The notes: a model not told the origin generated them from the sequence alone. 64,000 nucleotides of DNA from Crocinitomicaceae bacterium (GCA_024643555.1 JAHEMQ010000116.1:1-64000), one strand, 5' to 3'. Positions 51,577 through 60,714 are shown, counted from the stretch's first letter. Numbers and translations are program-made.

Positions 51577-53997
51577 TTATTTTTTCACAAAACGTTTTGT
51601 CACGGCGAATTCATCCGAAACAATTCTAATTTGATACATGCCTTGTGCCAAAGATGCGGTGTTCATTTTCATGACCACACCTTGACTAGCTGGAACTACC
51701 TGAAGTACTTTACCGCTAAGGTCTAATATTTCAATGGTATTTACTTTTGCGTCCGTGTTTTTCAAGTCCACAAACAATTCGTTTTCTGTTGGATTCGGAT
51801 AAACGCTAACAGTTTCAAGTGGATTTTCCAACATTCCATTTGTGGCTGTGATGTTGATGGTGTAATCTTCCACTTCCCCAAAAGTACTTTGTCCACAAGG
51901 ATCAATGGCACCGTCAACCGAATAAGAAACGCGTACACGCATTCTCACGTTTCCAACCGTTGCAGAAGTTGGTACAGTAAAATTAAATACGTTAGACCAA
52001 CCTGCAGCAACAAGCACATAAGCCACTTGTTCCCCTGGATCACTAAAGCTATTGTTGTTGTTAAAGTCGATCCAAGCAGCCACTTCATCATCGGTGTACG
52101 CTTGTGCCGTTTGACCAATGATTCCTGGTAAAATCGTCATGCTGTAAGAAGCACCTTTTGCCAAGGAAGTAGAGATGTTCGTGTAATCTCCGTATCCACC
52201 CGTAGAACATGTCGTTGTGTTGTTGATGGTATTCAAAGTTACGGTGTTGATGTACTCATCACATGTGGCAGAAGAACCGGCACAAGGACCTGTCAATGCT
52301 GCAACGATGATGTAATTCGTTTTTACTTCACTATCTGAACCTTGTGCATTTGTAGCAGTTAAAGTAACTGTATATTGCCCGATTGTATTAAATGTAATTT
52401 GTGGATTTTGACTCGTTGCACTTGTTCCACCTGCATACGCCCAGCCAGTTGCTGGCGCAACAGTCCAAGCCCATGATGTAGGAACTCCCGTAGTAAGATC
52501 CGTGAAGGAAACCGTCGTCCCTGGAGAAACATTCGTTTGATTCGCCACAAAGTTTGCCACTGGCGCAGTTGGAACTACAGCTGTACATGGATCAGAGGAT
52601 CCTGCTAATTGAAGCACACCTGAATTCGTTGGGTCTAACCACGGTTTTAGTTGAACATTGGTTGCTGTTCCGTTGCTTGTCCAGTGGAAAGCTACTTTGC
52701 CATAAGAATCCGGAGCGGTCTGCGAAGTACAATACGAACCTCCACCGGTCAAGGTTCCGATCACGTAGCCTTGCGAACTGTTAAACAAAGGAGACCCGGA
52801 AGAACCACCTTCAGTAACACCATAGCCATTTGAATTCGAAGTCCAAGTAATTCTCCAATGAGAACCCGTTGCTGTTCCCCATTGTGTGCTAACAGTTGTT
52901 CCGGAGAAAGTTGATATTTTCTTGATATCCCCAGCTGGATGGTGAATACCGACACCACCTGTTGTAGCTGCTGGATTGGCATTCCATCCATTCCAGTATG
53001 CGTTGAAAGCTGTGGATTTTAATTGCGTAATCACTGTTGCCTCATTTGAAGCGGTACCCATTTTCACTAATAAGAAATCGGATCCAGAAGTTCCACCGCC
53101 ATCGTTCGCGTCAGCAATGCGCAAACATCCAGTGATGAAATGACTAGCCAAAGTTCCAACTGTTGTTGGATTCGTACATGATGGCGCTTCGTATCCGAAA
53201 TAGAATTTCCATTGTGTCATGTTCGCAGCTGTTGCGCTCACACCACAATGTAATGCCGTTAAAAAATAAGGTTTACAATCTGCGGCGGTGTTGTTGATTA
53301 ATGTTCCAGAACACCATCCCGCTTGGGCGCCTTCTACTACATAAAGTCTGGCAACTCCGCGTTTTTGGTTTTGCCAAGTATCACCAACAGGTGAACAATT
53401 TACGTTCACTTCACACGAAGCTGATTCATTGATTTTTTGAGCACTTGGATTGCCTGTAGAACGGTAGTTGTACATGATACGGTCGATGTAAATTTCAGAC
53501 GGCGTCGTGTATGTTGGTTCTGTTAAGGTCAACATTAATTTATCTCCGAAACACAAAGCTGCGTTTTGACGAAAATGATCTTGTACGTCAGCAGCTGTCA
53601 TGATTGGATGTACGTCTTGTCCTTTCATGTTTTGAATGCGCAAGGTAGAAGAACCATACAATTTAAAAGTTTCAAATAGGAAACTGATGGCTTCTGCATT
53701 CGGCGCATGAACGATTAATTGCCATTGACGATCTCCATTCGAAAGAGTGGTCCAACGTCCGCTATTCTCTGTTGTCACATTGATTAAACGAGCAACTGCA
53801 ATGCGGTAAAGTAATCCTTGTTTGTCTCTTAAGGCATCTTCTTCCGCGAGTTGAGCGCGATCTGGTGCTTCCACTGCTTGAACAGGGACATTTTTGGAGA
53901 TTTCAAATTTGTTTATCGCTGACAAGTCGGATTGTCCGAACACATTCGAACTCAACATAAACGCCAACAATAACGCAGATAGTACTAATTTTTTCAT
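51577..53997 (-). CDS. T9SS-secreted trypsin-fold protease with PKD and GEVED domains
   Basis: An 806-residue exported serine protease resembling lysyl endopeptidase. Signal peptide (ends NVFGQ), propeptide to about 200, then a chymotrypsin-fold domain: WCSGTLINN, catalytic H250 (TALHCG), D307 (GSDFLLVKM) and S400 (GGSSGSPLF). A PKD-like module (about 470-560), a GEVED domain (about 570-720; AWIDFNNNNSFSDPGEQVAY and FGEVEDYTINI) and a type A T9SS sorting domain (VSVYPNPTENELFVDL ... KRFVKK) follow. It should be released or surface bound and degrade external protein. It has its own promoter and terminator, and diverges from an orphan response regulator. Confidence 0.9.
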   Translation of the reverse strand: MKKLVLSALLLAFMLSSNVFGQSDLSAINKFEISKNVPVQAVEAPDRAQLAEEDALRDKQGLLYRIAVARLINVTTENSGRWTTLSNGDRQWQLIVHAPNAEAISFLFETFKLYGSSTLRIQNMKGQDVHPIMTAADVQDHFRQNAALCFGDKLMLTLTEPTYTTPSEIYIDRIMYNYRSTGNPSAQKINESASCEVNVNCSPVGDTWQNQKRGVARLYVVEGAQAGWCSGTLINNTAADCKPYFLTALHCGVSATAANMTQWKFYFGYEAPSCTNPTTVGTLASHFITGCLRIADANDGGGTSGSDFLLVKMGTASNEATVITQLKSTAFNAYWNGWNANPAATTGGVGIHHPAGDIKKISTFSGTTVSTQWGTATGSHWRITWTSNSNGYGVTEGGSSGSPLFNSSQGYVIGTLTGGGSYCTSQTAPDSYGKVAFHWTSNGTATNVQLKPWLDPTNSGVLQLAGSSDPCTAVVPTAPVANFVANQTNVSPGTTVSFTDLTTGVPTSWAWTVAPATGWAYAGGTSATSQNPQITFNTIGQYTVTLTATNAQGSDSEVKTNYIIVAALTGPCAGSSATCDEYINTVTLNTINNTTTCSTGGYGDYTNISTSLAKGASYSMTILPGIIGQTAQAYTDDEVAAWIDFNNNNSFSDPGEQVAYVLVAAGWSNVFNFTVPTSATVGNVRMRVRVSYSVDGAIDPCGQSTFGEVEDYTINITATNGMLENPLETVSVYPNPTENELFVDLKNTDAKVNTIEILDLSGKVLQVVPASQGVVMKMNTASLAQGMYQIRIVSDEFAVTKRFVKK

Positions 53998-54025
53998 GGT
54001 TTAATAGTTTGTTGTAATTTCACCT

Positions 54026-54055
54026 CAAAAATAGAACTTTTTCTTAATTTTCAAA
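54026..54055 (-). promoter_or_regulatory. Promoter of the T9SS protease gene
   Basis: On the minus strand TTTG (54052-54055), 18 nt, then TATTTTTG (54026-54033) form a full Bacteroidota-type promoter, 28 bp before the ATG at 53997. Its -33 element is only 3 bp from the start codon of the divergent response regulator. Confidence 0.7.
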
Positions 54056-54058
54056 GGT

Positions 54059-54742
54059 ATGTTGCGTGTTTGTTTAGTAGAGGATGAACAAAGTTTAATT
54101 GAATTAATCACCCTGAATTTGGAAATGGAGGGGTATCATGTTCAATGTTTTTCGGATGGACAGACTGCGATGAAAGTTTTTGAAAATCCATTTCATTTTG
54201 ATTTGATTATTCTCGATGTCATGTTGCCACATGTCAATGGATTCGACCTATGCCGTGAAATACGAAAACACGATTCAACACCCATATTATTTTTATCTGC
54301 GAAAGGGACTACTGCGGATCGCGTAGCAGGATTAAAATTAGGCGCGAATGATTACTTGGCGAAACCTTTTGATTTAGAGGAATTGTTGTTGAAAATTCAA
54401 ATTTTAACGCAAGGATTAATTAGTACGGAACTTCAGAAATCAATGAATATTGGAAAGCTGACGGTTGATTTTACCACCTTTAATGTTACAAATGATAAAG
54501 GTCAAAAGATCCATGAGTTCTCCAAACGTGAAATTCAATTGTTGGAATTGTTTCATGAAAAAGAAGGAAAAGTAGTTTCTCGTGATGAAATTTTAGACCG
54601 TGTTTGGGGTGCAGATCAATTTCCGACTTCGCGCACCATTGACAATTACATTTTAGCATTCCGAAAGTTATTTGAAGTCGATGCGAAACATCCAAAACAC
54701 TTTTTCTCAATCCGAGGTGTTGGATATAAGTTTCTTTCTTAG
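54059..54742 (+). CDS. OmpR-family response regulator (orphan)
   Basis: A 227-residue regulator: receiver domain with acid residues VEDE (7-10), phosphoacceptor D53 (ILDVMLPHVNG) and lysine in NDYLAKP, plus a winged-helix output domain (SKREIQLLELFHEKEGKVVSRDEILDRVWG ... IRGVGYKF). No kinase gene is adjacent: the neighbours are a divergent T9SS protease (61 bp between starts) and a convergent transporter, whose stop codon overlaps by 4 bp. Its cognate kinase must lie elsewhere. The shared 61 bp invites control of the protease by this regulator, but nothing proves it. Confidence 0.92.
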   Translation: MLRVCLVEDEQSLIELITLNLEMEGYHVQCFSDGQTAMKVFENPFHFDLIILDVMLPHVNGFDLCREIRKHDSTPILFLSAKGTTADRVAGLKLGANDYLAKPFDLEELLLKIQILTQGLISTELQKSMNIGKLTVDFTTFNVTNDKGQKIHEFSKREIQLLELFHEKEGKVVSRDEILDRVWGADQFPTSRTIDNYILAFRKLFEVDAKHPKHFFSIRGVGYKFLS

Positions 54743-56013
54743 TGTTCTATTTCTCCTAATTCCTTGGGGTCGTGTTTGTGTTTGAACAACAGCGCAAAAA
54801 GTACTGCCACGACCAAGCAATATCCAGCAAACGTAATCCAAGTGAAATGCCAATTGGTGGAACCATCTGCATTTTTGAAGTATTGGTCAATGACCCAGCT
54901 ACTGATTATTGTTCCGAAATAAGCACCAAAGCCATTCGTCATCATGATAAATAGTCCTTGTGCACTTGACCGCATGCTGGCGTCTGTTGTTGTTTCGATG
55001 TACATCGACCCGGAGATCAGGAAGAAATCAAAGGCCATTCCGTAAACGATACACGATAATACAATGAAAACGCTGCCCATTGGTACCATTCCAAAGGCAA
55101 AGAATCCGTAACGTAAAACCCAAGCGAAAAGTGCAAATAACATGACGTTTTTCATTCCAAAACGCTTCAAGAAAAAAGGAATGGTGAGGATGAATACGGT
55201 TTCGGAAACTTGAGAAATAGAGTAAATGATCGTTGAATACTTCTCGACAACCGATCCTTTTTCGAATCCACTCAGGAAGGCATCTCCGTACATATTTGAC
55301 AATTGTAATGCGGCCCCTAGAAGCATGGAGAATAAGAAAAACAAGGTCATTTGGTACGATCCAAACAAGCGAAAAGCGTCTAGTCCAAGTTGGGAAATCA
55401 AGGATTTTTTCTCATCGTTTTTTCCTTGTGGCGCACAAGCGGGAAGGGTAAATGCAAAAAGTCCTAGAAAAATGGCGATTGTTCCCGCAATGACAAATTG
55501 CATCGCATTGTCTTTGCTTCCAGTTAAATTCGTGATCCACATGGCAGCAATAAATCCAATGGTACCCCAAACACGAATGGAAGGAAAATCCTTAACCACG
55601 TTTCCATTATACATGTTCAAGATGCGGTAGGAAACCGAATTGGAGAGTGAAATGCTGGGCATGTAACAAATCATTCCGGCAAAAATGACCCAATACAACA
55701 CATCGTATTCAGGCATGTTTGAAAAAAATGGTACGTGTTCTTGTACAAATTGGAGGTTGGGAATCAGTAGTAAAATACTACCGTAACAGATGTGCAACAA
55801 TCCATACAGTCGTTCGGCACGCATCCATTTATCGGCAATGATACCAATGATGGACGGCATTAAAATGGAGGATAATGCCAACGTTGAAAAAATGGCTCCA
55901 AATTGGCCAAATGTCCAACCTTTACCAACGGTACAATAAGTTCCAATGGTGGTTAACCAAGCTCCCCACACAAAGAACTGCAAAAAGCTCATGGTGGTCA
56001 GTTTGAATTTCAT
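54739..56013 (-). CDS. Nucleoside:H+ symporter-family transporter (MFS, NupG-like)
   Basis: A 424-residue 12-helix permease, counting from the ATG at 56013. The N-terminus MKFKLTTMSFLQFFVWGAWLTTIGTY and SSILMPSIIGIIADKWMRAERLYG are hallmarks of the nucleoside:H+ symporter group within the major facilitator superfamily. A hydrophilic loop follows TM6 (CAPQGKNDEKKSLIS). It would import nucleosides for salvage. A longer start at 56052 would add 13 residues and overlap the DUF151 gene by 23 bp. It is convergent with the response regulator. Confidence 0.88.
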   Translation of the reverse strand: MKFKLTTMSFLQFFVWGAWLTTIGTYCTVGKGWTFGQFGAIFSTLALSSILMPSIIGIIADKWMRAERLYGLLHICYGSILLLIPNLQFVQEHVPFFSNMPEYDVLYWVIFAGMICYMPSISLSNSVSYRILNMYNGNVVKDFPSIRVWGTIGFIAAMWITNLTGSKDNAMQFVIAGTIAIFLGLFAFTLPACAPQGKNDEKKSLISQLGLDAFRLFGSYQMTLFFLFSMLLGAALQLSNMYGDAFLSGFEKGSVVEKYSTIIYSISQVSETVFILTIPFFLKRFGMKNVMLFALFAWVLRYGFFAFGMVPMGSVFIVLSCIVYGMAFDFFLISGSMYIETTTDASMRSSAQGLFIMMTNGFGAYFGTIISSWVIDQYFKNADGSTNWHFTWITFAGYCLVVAVLFALLFKHKHDPKELGEIEH

Positions 56014-56029
56014 CGCGCCAAGCGTCGAA

Positions 56030-56620
56030 CTAACTGCGTCTGTTGATTTCATCGCGTATTTTTGAGGCTAATTCATAATCTTCATTTTCAATCGCCTCCG
56101 TCAGTTGTTGGGATAAATCCTCTTCACTGACATCTTTCCACTCGTTTCCATCGGCTGTTGTTGCCTGATTTTGTTCTTCGTCTTCGTCAAAGTCGAATGA
56201 TTCATTGCCGTCATTTTCTGCGCCGCCTACTTCGTCCAGTATTTGTGCAAGTGTGAAAATAGGTGCATTAAAACGAACGCCAATGGCAATCGCATCGGAT
56301 GTTCGACTATCGATTTCTGTCAGTTGTCCATCTCGTTCGCAAATCAACTTTGAATAAAAGACTCCTTCTTGAAATTTATAAATCAAAATTTCTTTCACCG
56401 TCACACCGAAGGATTTGCAAAAAGATTTGAATAAATCGTGTGTGAGTGGGCGGGAGGGAACCATTTTCTCCAATTCTACGGCAATAGCTTGCGCTTCGAA
56501 TCCACCAATAACAATTGGTAACTTGCGTTTTCCAGCGACCTCAAGTAGGGTCAGAACGTATGAGCCAGACTGTGTTTGGCTATATGCGATTCCGGTTATT
56601 TCCAACTTGATTTTCTGCAT
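56030..56620 (-). CDS. DUF151 (bifunctional nuclease) protein with UVR motif
   Basis: A 196-residue cytoplasmic protein. The DUF151 domain (1-135) has LPIVIGGFEAQAIAVELEKMVPSRPLTHDLF and SRTSDAIAIGVRFNAPIF. An acidic linker (DFDEDEEQN) leads to a C-terminal UVR motif (LTEAIENEDYELASKIRDEI), the UvrB-UvrC contact helix. Plant members show DNase/RNase activity; the bacterial role is not well fixed. It lies between the ETF alpha gene (27 bp) and the transporter, all on the minus strand, so it is probably part of one transcript. Confidence 0.88.
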   Translation of the reverse strand: MQKIKLEITGIAYSQTQSGSYVLTLLEVAGKRKLPIVIGGFEAQAIAVELEKMVPSRPLTHDLFKSFCKSFGVTVKEILIYKFQEGVFYSKLICERDGQLTEIDSRTSDAIAIGVRFNAPIFTLAQILDEVGGAENDGNESFDFDEDEEQNQATTADGNEWKDVSEEDLSQQLTEAIENEDYELASKIRDEINRRS

Positions 56621-56647
56621 AAGTAGGTTTTCTTACGAAGATAGGGA

Positions 56648-57589
56648 TTAATGTTGAGTTGCTTTGAAGCGCTTCACTGCTTCTGTTAATCTAGGAATGA
56701 CTTCGAAAGCATCACCCACGATACCATAATCTGCTGCTTTGAAGAAAGGAGCTTCGGTATCCGTGTTTACCACCACGATGACTTTGGATCCGTTCACACC
56801 AGCTAAATGCTGAATGGCACCAGAGATTCCAACGGCAATGTATAAGTTTGGACGAATCGCCACACCAGTTTGACCCACGTGTTCGTGGTGAGGTCTCCAA
56901 CCGATATCCGCAACGGGACGCGAACAAGCTGTTGCAGCACCCAAGGCATCTGCTAGCTCCTCGATCATTCCCCAGTTTTCTGGACCTTTCAATCCACGTC
57001 CTGCCGAAACAACTAATTCTGCTTCAGGTAAAGGAATGTTTCCTTCTGGTTTTTTCGTTTCGATTACTTTGATGGAAGAAGCACCCGCTAATCCACTTGT
57101 TTCTTCAACAGAACAAGCACTACCTGATTTTTCAGGTTGGATGCTATTCGGCAACAAGGAAATGATGCGTTTTGCACTAGCAACATTCACGTATCCTACT
57201 GCTTTTCCAGAGAACACATTGACTTTAATCGATCCATCTGCTTCAGGAACGGCAATTGCCCCAGCGACTAATCCTGCTTTCATGCGAACAGAAAGTCTCG
57301 GAGCGACCGCTTTCCCATAAATGTCATGCGAAAAAATGACAGTCGACGCAGAAATTTGATCTGCTATTGCGGCTACTAAACGTGCTAATTGTTGTGGGTC
57401 TTCACCATCAACAGAACGGTCTACCAAAACTTTTGACGCGCCGTATTCTCCTAATTGTGCCAATTGTTCATTCGATGCGGATCCGTTTGTAATAACGGTC
57501 ACATCCCCACCTAATTTTTTACCGTAAGTCACTGTTTCTAAAGCTGCTTTAGAAAGTCCAGTTGTTGAATTGATATATACGAGTACCAT
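56648..57589 (-). CDS. etfA: Electron transfer flavoprotein subunit alpha
   Basis: EtfA binds FAD and, with EtfB, carries electrons from acyl-CoA dehydrogenases to the quinone pool. The 313-residue protein has an N-terminal Rossmann-like domain (VLVYINSTTGLSKAALETVTYGKKLGG) and the FAD domain (GRGLKGPENWG, SRPVADIGW, VGQTGVAIRPNLYIAVGISGAIQHLAG and ADYGIVGD). Its start is 9 bp after the EtfB stop, so the two subunits are made together. Length is normal. Menaquinone is the likely final acceptor, and menA lies upstream. Confidence 0.95.
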   Translation of the reverse strand: MVLVYINSTTGLSKAALETVTYGKKLGGDVTVITNGSASNEQLAQLGEYGASKVLVDRSVDGEDPQQLARLVAAIADQISASTVIFSHDIYGKAVAPRLSVRMKAGLVAGAIAVPEADGSIKVNVFSGKAVGYVNVASAKRIISLLPNSIQPEKSGSACSVEETSGLAGASSIKVIETKKPEGNIPLPEAELVVSAGRGLKGPENWGMIEELADALGAATACSRPVADIGWRPHHEHVGQTGVAIRPNLYIAVGISGAIQHLAGVNGSKVIVVVNTDTEAPFFKAADYGIVGDAFEVIPRLTEAVKRFKATQH

Positions 57590-57598
57590 GATCTTTTC

Positions 57599-58339
57599 TT
57601 AAATTACTTTTGCTTCGTTGTGTAATAATTCGACAAGCTCATCCATGTTAGATGGGTCGATCATCTTTACGGATGACTTCGCATTTGGCATGCTGTAAGA
57701 AACATAACTACTTAAATCTTCTACTGCTTCTGCTGGAATAACCGTTAATGGTTTCGTTCTAGCAGCCATGATTCCGCGCATGTTTGGAATGCGTTGTTCA
57801 GCCATTCCCTTTGCACAAGAAACAACCGCTGGAGTGGAAACTTCCACCACTTGAACACCTCCAACGATTTCGCGTTCTAGTGTTAAGGTTGCGCCATTTG
57901 CATCCAATTTTGTCGCTAAAGAAACAAATGGAAGGTCCATTGCTTCTGCGATCATTCCACCGACTTGAGATCCATTGTAATTGATGGTTTCTTTTCCGGT
58001 CATGACCAAGTCGAATCCTTTCGATTTTGCGTAAGAAGCCACTTGCATCGCAACGAAATAGGCGTCTTTTGGATCTGCATCGATGCGCACCGCTTCGTCG
58101 GCTCCAATCGCTAACGCTTTGCGAATCACCGCCTCATCCGTTGCAGTTCCTACGGTCACAATGGTCACCGAACCACCAATCGTTTCTTTTAATTCCAAGG
58201 CACGAACAAGTGCGTACCACTCATCGTATGGATTAACAATATATTGAACTCCATTTTCATCGAATTGCGTATGGTTGTTTGTGAACGCAATTTTAGAAGT
58301 GGTATCTGGAGCTTTACTGATGCAAACCAAAATATTCAT
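57599..58339 (-). CDS. etfB: Electron transfer flavoprotein subunit beta
   Basis: EtfB is the AMP-binding partner of EtfA. The 246-residue product has the family start MNILVCISKAPDTTSKIAFTNN, the NPYDEWYALVRALELKE helix, the adenine-site string VMTGKETINYNGSQVGGMIAEAM and the CAKGMAEQRIPNMRGIM region. The order etfB-etfA with 9 bp between is normal. A TAnnTTTG -7 box lies 24 bp upstream, so it starts the etfBA transcript, which may extend to DUF151 and the transporter. Confidence 0.95.
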   Translation of the reverse strand: MNILVCISKAPDTTSKIAFTNNHTQFDENGVQYIVNPYDEWYALVRALELKETIGGSVTIVTVGTATDEAVIRKALAIGADEAVRIDADPKDAYFVAMQVASYAKSKGFDLVMTGKETINYNGSQVGGMIAEAMDLPFVSLATKLDANGATLTLEREIVGGVQVVEVSTPAVVSCAKGMAEQRIPNMRGIMAARTKPLTVIPAEAVEDLSSYVSYSMPNAKSSVKMIDPSNMDELVELLHNEAKVI

Positions 58340-58363
58340 GTTCTAAATCTTTTAAAAGTGATG

Positions 58364-58371
58364 CAAATTTA
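58364..58371 (-). promoter_or_regulatory. Candidate -7 box for etfBA
   Basis: On the minus strand the site reads TAAATTTG, 24 bp upstream of the ATG at 58339. TTTG elements lie 15 and 25 nt upstream, neither at the usual distance. Confidence 0.5.
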
Positions 58372-58418
58372 AGGAAATTAATCTACCAAAAATGGACAAA
58401 ATTCGCCTGTCCATAAAT

Positions 58419-59327
58419 TTAATAATTCAAGCTCAGTGCAAATAAAAGAGCGGAGAAAAAAGTAAGCAAGGCCACTTTTTTCAATTCGCCATCGAGCAGA
58501 GCAGGTTCTTCTGTTAAAAAAACTTTTTTCAAATGGAGAAAGAGGAAAATACTTGGCACTAAAGAAAGGAGTAAAAAGACGTTACCTGAGAGCTTAACCA
58601 AAAGAATGACGGTAGTCCACCAAGGAAGTGCTCCGCCAACGATTAAAAAAGCATGGTAGAATTTTCCTTTTCGGAATCCAAGTTTCACGATGAAGGTATT
58701 TTTATTGGAACGACGATCGTTCTCGATGTCGCGCAAATTATTCAGGTTGAGCACGGCAGTACTCCAGAGTCCAATGGTGATTGCTGGAAATAACACCAAC
58801 CATTCAAAGGATAAGCCATACAGCTGAAAAACGCCGAGTACACTCACCAATCCGAAGAACATAAAAACCATCACATCACCGAATCCTCGATAACCGTATG
58901 CATTTTTCCCGACCGTATAGGTGATGGCAGCTAGGACACATAAGCCTGCGAGCACGAGGTAAAAAAACAAGGCTTGTGAACTCAAGTTATCGGCACTCAC
59001 ATAAATCAAGGAAATGGCAGAAATCATCGATGCCAAAGCTGTCATGAAAATCCCACGTTTCATTTCTGTTTGGGAAAGTAATCCAGATTGAATCGCACGA
59101 GCTGGACCAACGCGGTTTGCATTGTCTGTTCCTTTTTGACTGTCCCCAAGATCATTGGCAAAATTCGAAATCACTTGAAAACCGATGGTGGTGAACATGG
59201 CTAACGAAAAAATACGTCCGTCCCATTTGTCTAAAACAGCTGCGAGCCCTGAACCAACAATGATTCCTGAAACGGATAATGGCAGTGTTCTCAACCGTGC
59301 GGCATTTAACCAAGCTTTTATTTTCAT
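58419..59327 (-). CDS. menA: 1,4-dihydroxy-2-naphthoate polyprenyltransferase
   Basis: MenA joins the naphthoate ring to the isoprenoid tail in menaquinone synthesis, in the inner membrane. The 302-residue protein has eight or nine helices and the two aspartate motifs: NFANDLGDSQKGTDN (with ND-x3-D) near residue 53-67 and NNLRDIENDRRSNKNT near 193-208. The N-terminus WLNAARLRTLPLSVSGIIVGS is typical. Its start overlaps the DUF2480 stop by 4 bp, so the two are coupled. Menaquinone would be the acceptor for the ETF pathway encoded nearby. Confidence 0.93.
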   Translation of the reverse strand: MKIKAWLNAARLRTLPLSVSGIIVGSGLAAVLDKWDGRIFSLAMFTTIGFQVISNFANDLGDSQKGTDNANRVGPARAIQSGLLSQTEMKRGIFMTALASMISAISLIYVSADNLSSQALFFYLVLAGLCVLAAITYTVGKNAYGYRGFGDVMVFMFFGLVSVLGVFQLYGLSFEWLVLFPAITIGLWSTAVLNLNNLRDIENDRRSNKNTFIVKLGFRKGKFYHAFLIVGGALPWWTTVILLVKLSGNVFLLLSLVPSIFLFLHLKKVFLTEEPALLDGELKKVALLTFFSALLFALSLNY

Positions 59328-59833
59328 GCGTTTTTGCGTTTATAAATGGGAACGGTGGAACAGGGTTCACCGTACATGATTGACTGAACTGATCCTTGCA
59401 AGTGCGTGAGTAGGGTGACCATGGCGAACTCAGGAGCTGGGATGTCGCTGCAGCCTTTCACGATGATTTTTCCATTCTGAAAAGGAAGTACATCAATGGC
59501 AGTAATCGCATCTTGAATCAAGGATTTCTCCAATGCACGTTGATCTCCTACCACCACTTTTTTGGCGATGGGTTGTAATGCCGAAGCGACTAACATATAG
59601 GCCCAAGTTGGTACAATGGCATCCGCAGAGCAGTAAATGAAAACCGCTTTGTTTTCATAAAAAAGCCAATCGTTTTCTTTGATCCACGTACGGAAATCTT
59701 TTTCTTTTAGCACAAGTCCTTGCCAAAGTTGTTCGGCTAAATCGATGCCAACGATGGAAACACGAGGTTTATAGTCCGCCAAATCGAGTTGAATCAGACC
59801 ACTATCTTTTACCTTGTTTTTGATTTCGTCCAT
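59324..59833 (-). CDS. DUF2480-family protein
   Basis: A 169-residue cytoplasmic protein of a family found mostly in Bacteroidota; function unknown. The string SADAIVPTWAYMLVASALQPIAKKVVVGD and the closing GCSDIPAPEFAMVTLLTHLQGSVQSIMYGEPCSTVP are family marks, including two conserved cysteines. I start it at the ATG at 59833, because the frame's earlier start would overlap the -7 box. The gene overlaps menA by 4 bp, and pairing suggests a part in quinone synthesis or respiration, but that is inference. Confidence 0.8.
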   Translation of the reverse strand: MDEIKNKVKDSGLIQLDLADYKPRVSIVGIDLAEQLWQGLVLKEKDFRTWIKENDWLFYENKAVFIYCSADAIVPTWAYMLVASALQPIAKKVVVGDQRALEKSLIQDAITAIDVLPFQNGKIIVKGCSDIPAPEFAMVTLLTHLQGSVQSIMYGEPCSTVPIYKRKNA

Positions 59834-59837
59834 GATG

Positions 59838-59845
59838 CAAAGATA
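59838..59845 (-). promoter_or_regulatory. -7 box of the DUF2480-menA operon, 4 nt from the ATG
   Basis: On the minus strand the site reads TATCTTTG, then CATC and the ATG. The same arrangement is found at glyS. The transcript is expected to start at or very near the start codon. Confidence 0.6.
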
Positions 59846-59931
59846 CGTCAAGTTCGAAAACGGAAGTCGAATTTTTTCAAGACAGTCTGTCAGTATTTTT
59901 CCCTAGGCATATCTTTTGACAAGCAAGAGGC

Positions 59932-60714
59932 ATGCAGAGTCAGCCACCCTTCGAATCTCATTTGAGAAATGCCATCCCACCGGCCTTATGTGTGCTCGCA
60001 TTGATGTGGTTGTTCTATTGGGCAGATTTTCTCTTTATCTATGATTTTCATCAACTTGGGGTGGTTCCAAAACGCGTTTCTGGATTACTCGGTATTTTCT
60101 TTATGCCATGGATTCATGCTCATTCAGACGTGAAGCACATTTTAAATAATTCGGTCCCAGCATTTTTATTGGTAACCTTGTTGTTTTATTCCTACAAAGA
60201 AATAGCGCTGAAAGTCTTTTTGCTCAGTTGGTTTTTGACTGGAGCTTTACTTTGGGTCTTTGGAGCGAATAACGGAGCACACCACATTGGCATGAGTGGG
60301 GTGATTTACAGTCTTGCCGCCTTTTTATTTACTTCAGGGGTTCTTCGGAAATATTTACCGCTGCAAGCGCTTTCTTTGTTTATTATTTTTCTATACGGTT
60401 CGATGATTTGGGGGATTTTCCCAACCAAAGAGCGCATTTCCTGGGAAGGTCACCTCAGTGGAATGATTGTCGGGGTGGTATTGGCGTTTTTGTTCCGTGC
60501 TCGTGGACCTCAGCGTCCAAAATACCAATATGAAATTGAAAAAGAACTAGGAATTGAGCCACCTGATTTGGAAGGGATCTACCTCGAACGATTGCGTTTG
60601 CAGGAGGAAGAGGAGCGCGCACGCGAGGAAGCTTTGCGCAATGTGAGTAGTGACATCCAGGTGCATTACATCTTCAAAGAAAATCCACCATCGTCTGATA
60701 AGGAAACGAACTAA
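59932..60714 (+). CDS. Rhomboid-family intramembrane serine protease
   Basis: A 260-residue polytopic protease. Catalytic serine S122 in HIGMSGVIYSLAA (GxSG) and histidine H174 in WEGHLSGMIVGV form the dyad; HAHSDVKHILNNSVP (about 63-77) is the usual H/N-bearing first loop. Six helices are followed by a cytoplasmic, acidic, coiled-coil-like tail (from about 190; LRLQEEEERAREEALR). It cleaves transmembrane substrates; none can be named. It diverges from the DUF2480-menA operon, and its stop interlocks with that of the VanZ gene (4-bp overlap of convergent ends). Confidence 0.92.
   Translation: MQSQPPFESHLRNAIPPALCVLALMWLFYWADFLFIYDFHQLGVVPKRVSGLLGIFFMPWIHAHSDVKHILNNSVPAFLLVTLLFYSYKEIALKVFLLSWFLTGALLWVFGANNGAHHIGMSGVIYSLAAFLFTSGVLRKYLPLQALSLFIIFLYGSMIWGIFPTKERISWEGHLSGMIVGVVLAFLFRARGPQRPKYQYEIEKELGIEPPDLEGIYLERLRLQEEEERAREEALRNVSSDIQVHYIFKENPPSSDKETN

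Noticed and set aside
55226-55630. A 134-codon plus-strand frame inside the transporter gene
   Set aside because: It is antisense to clear transmembrane coding sequence and has no support of its own.
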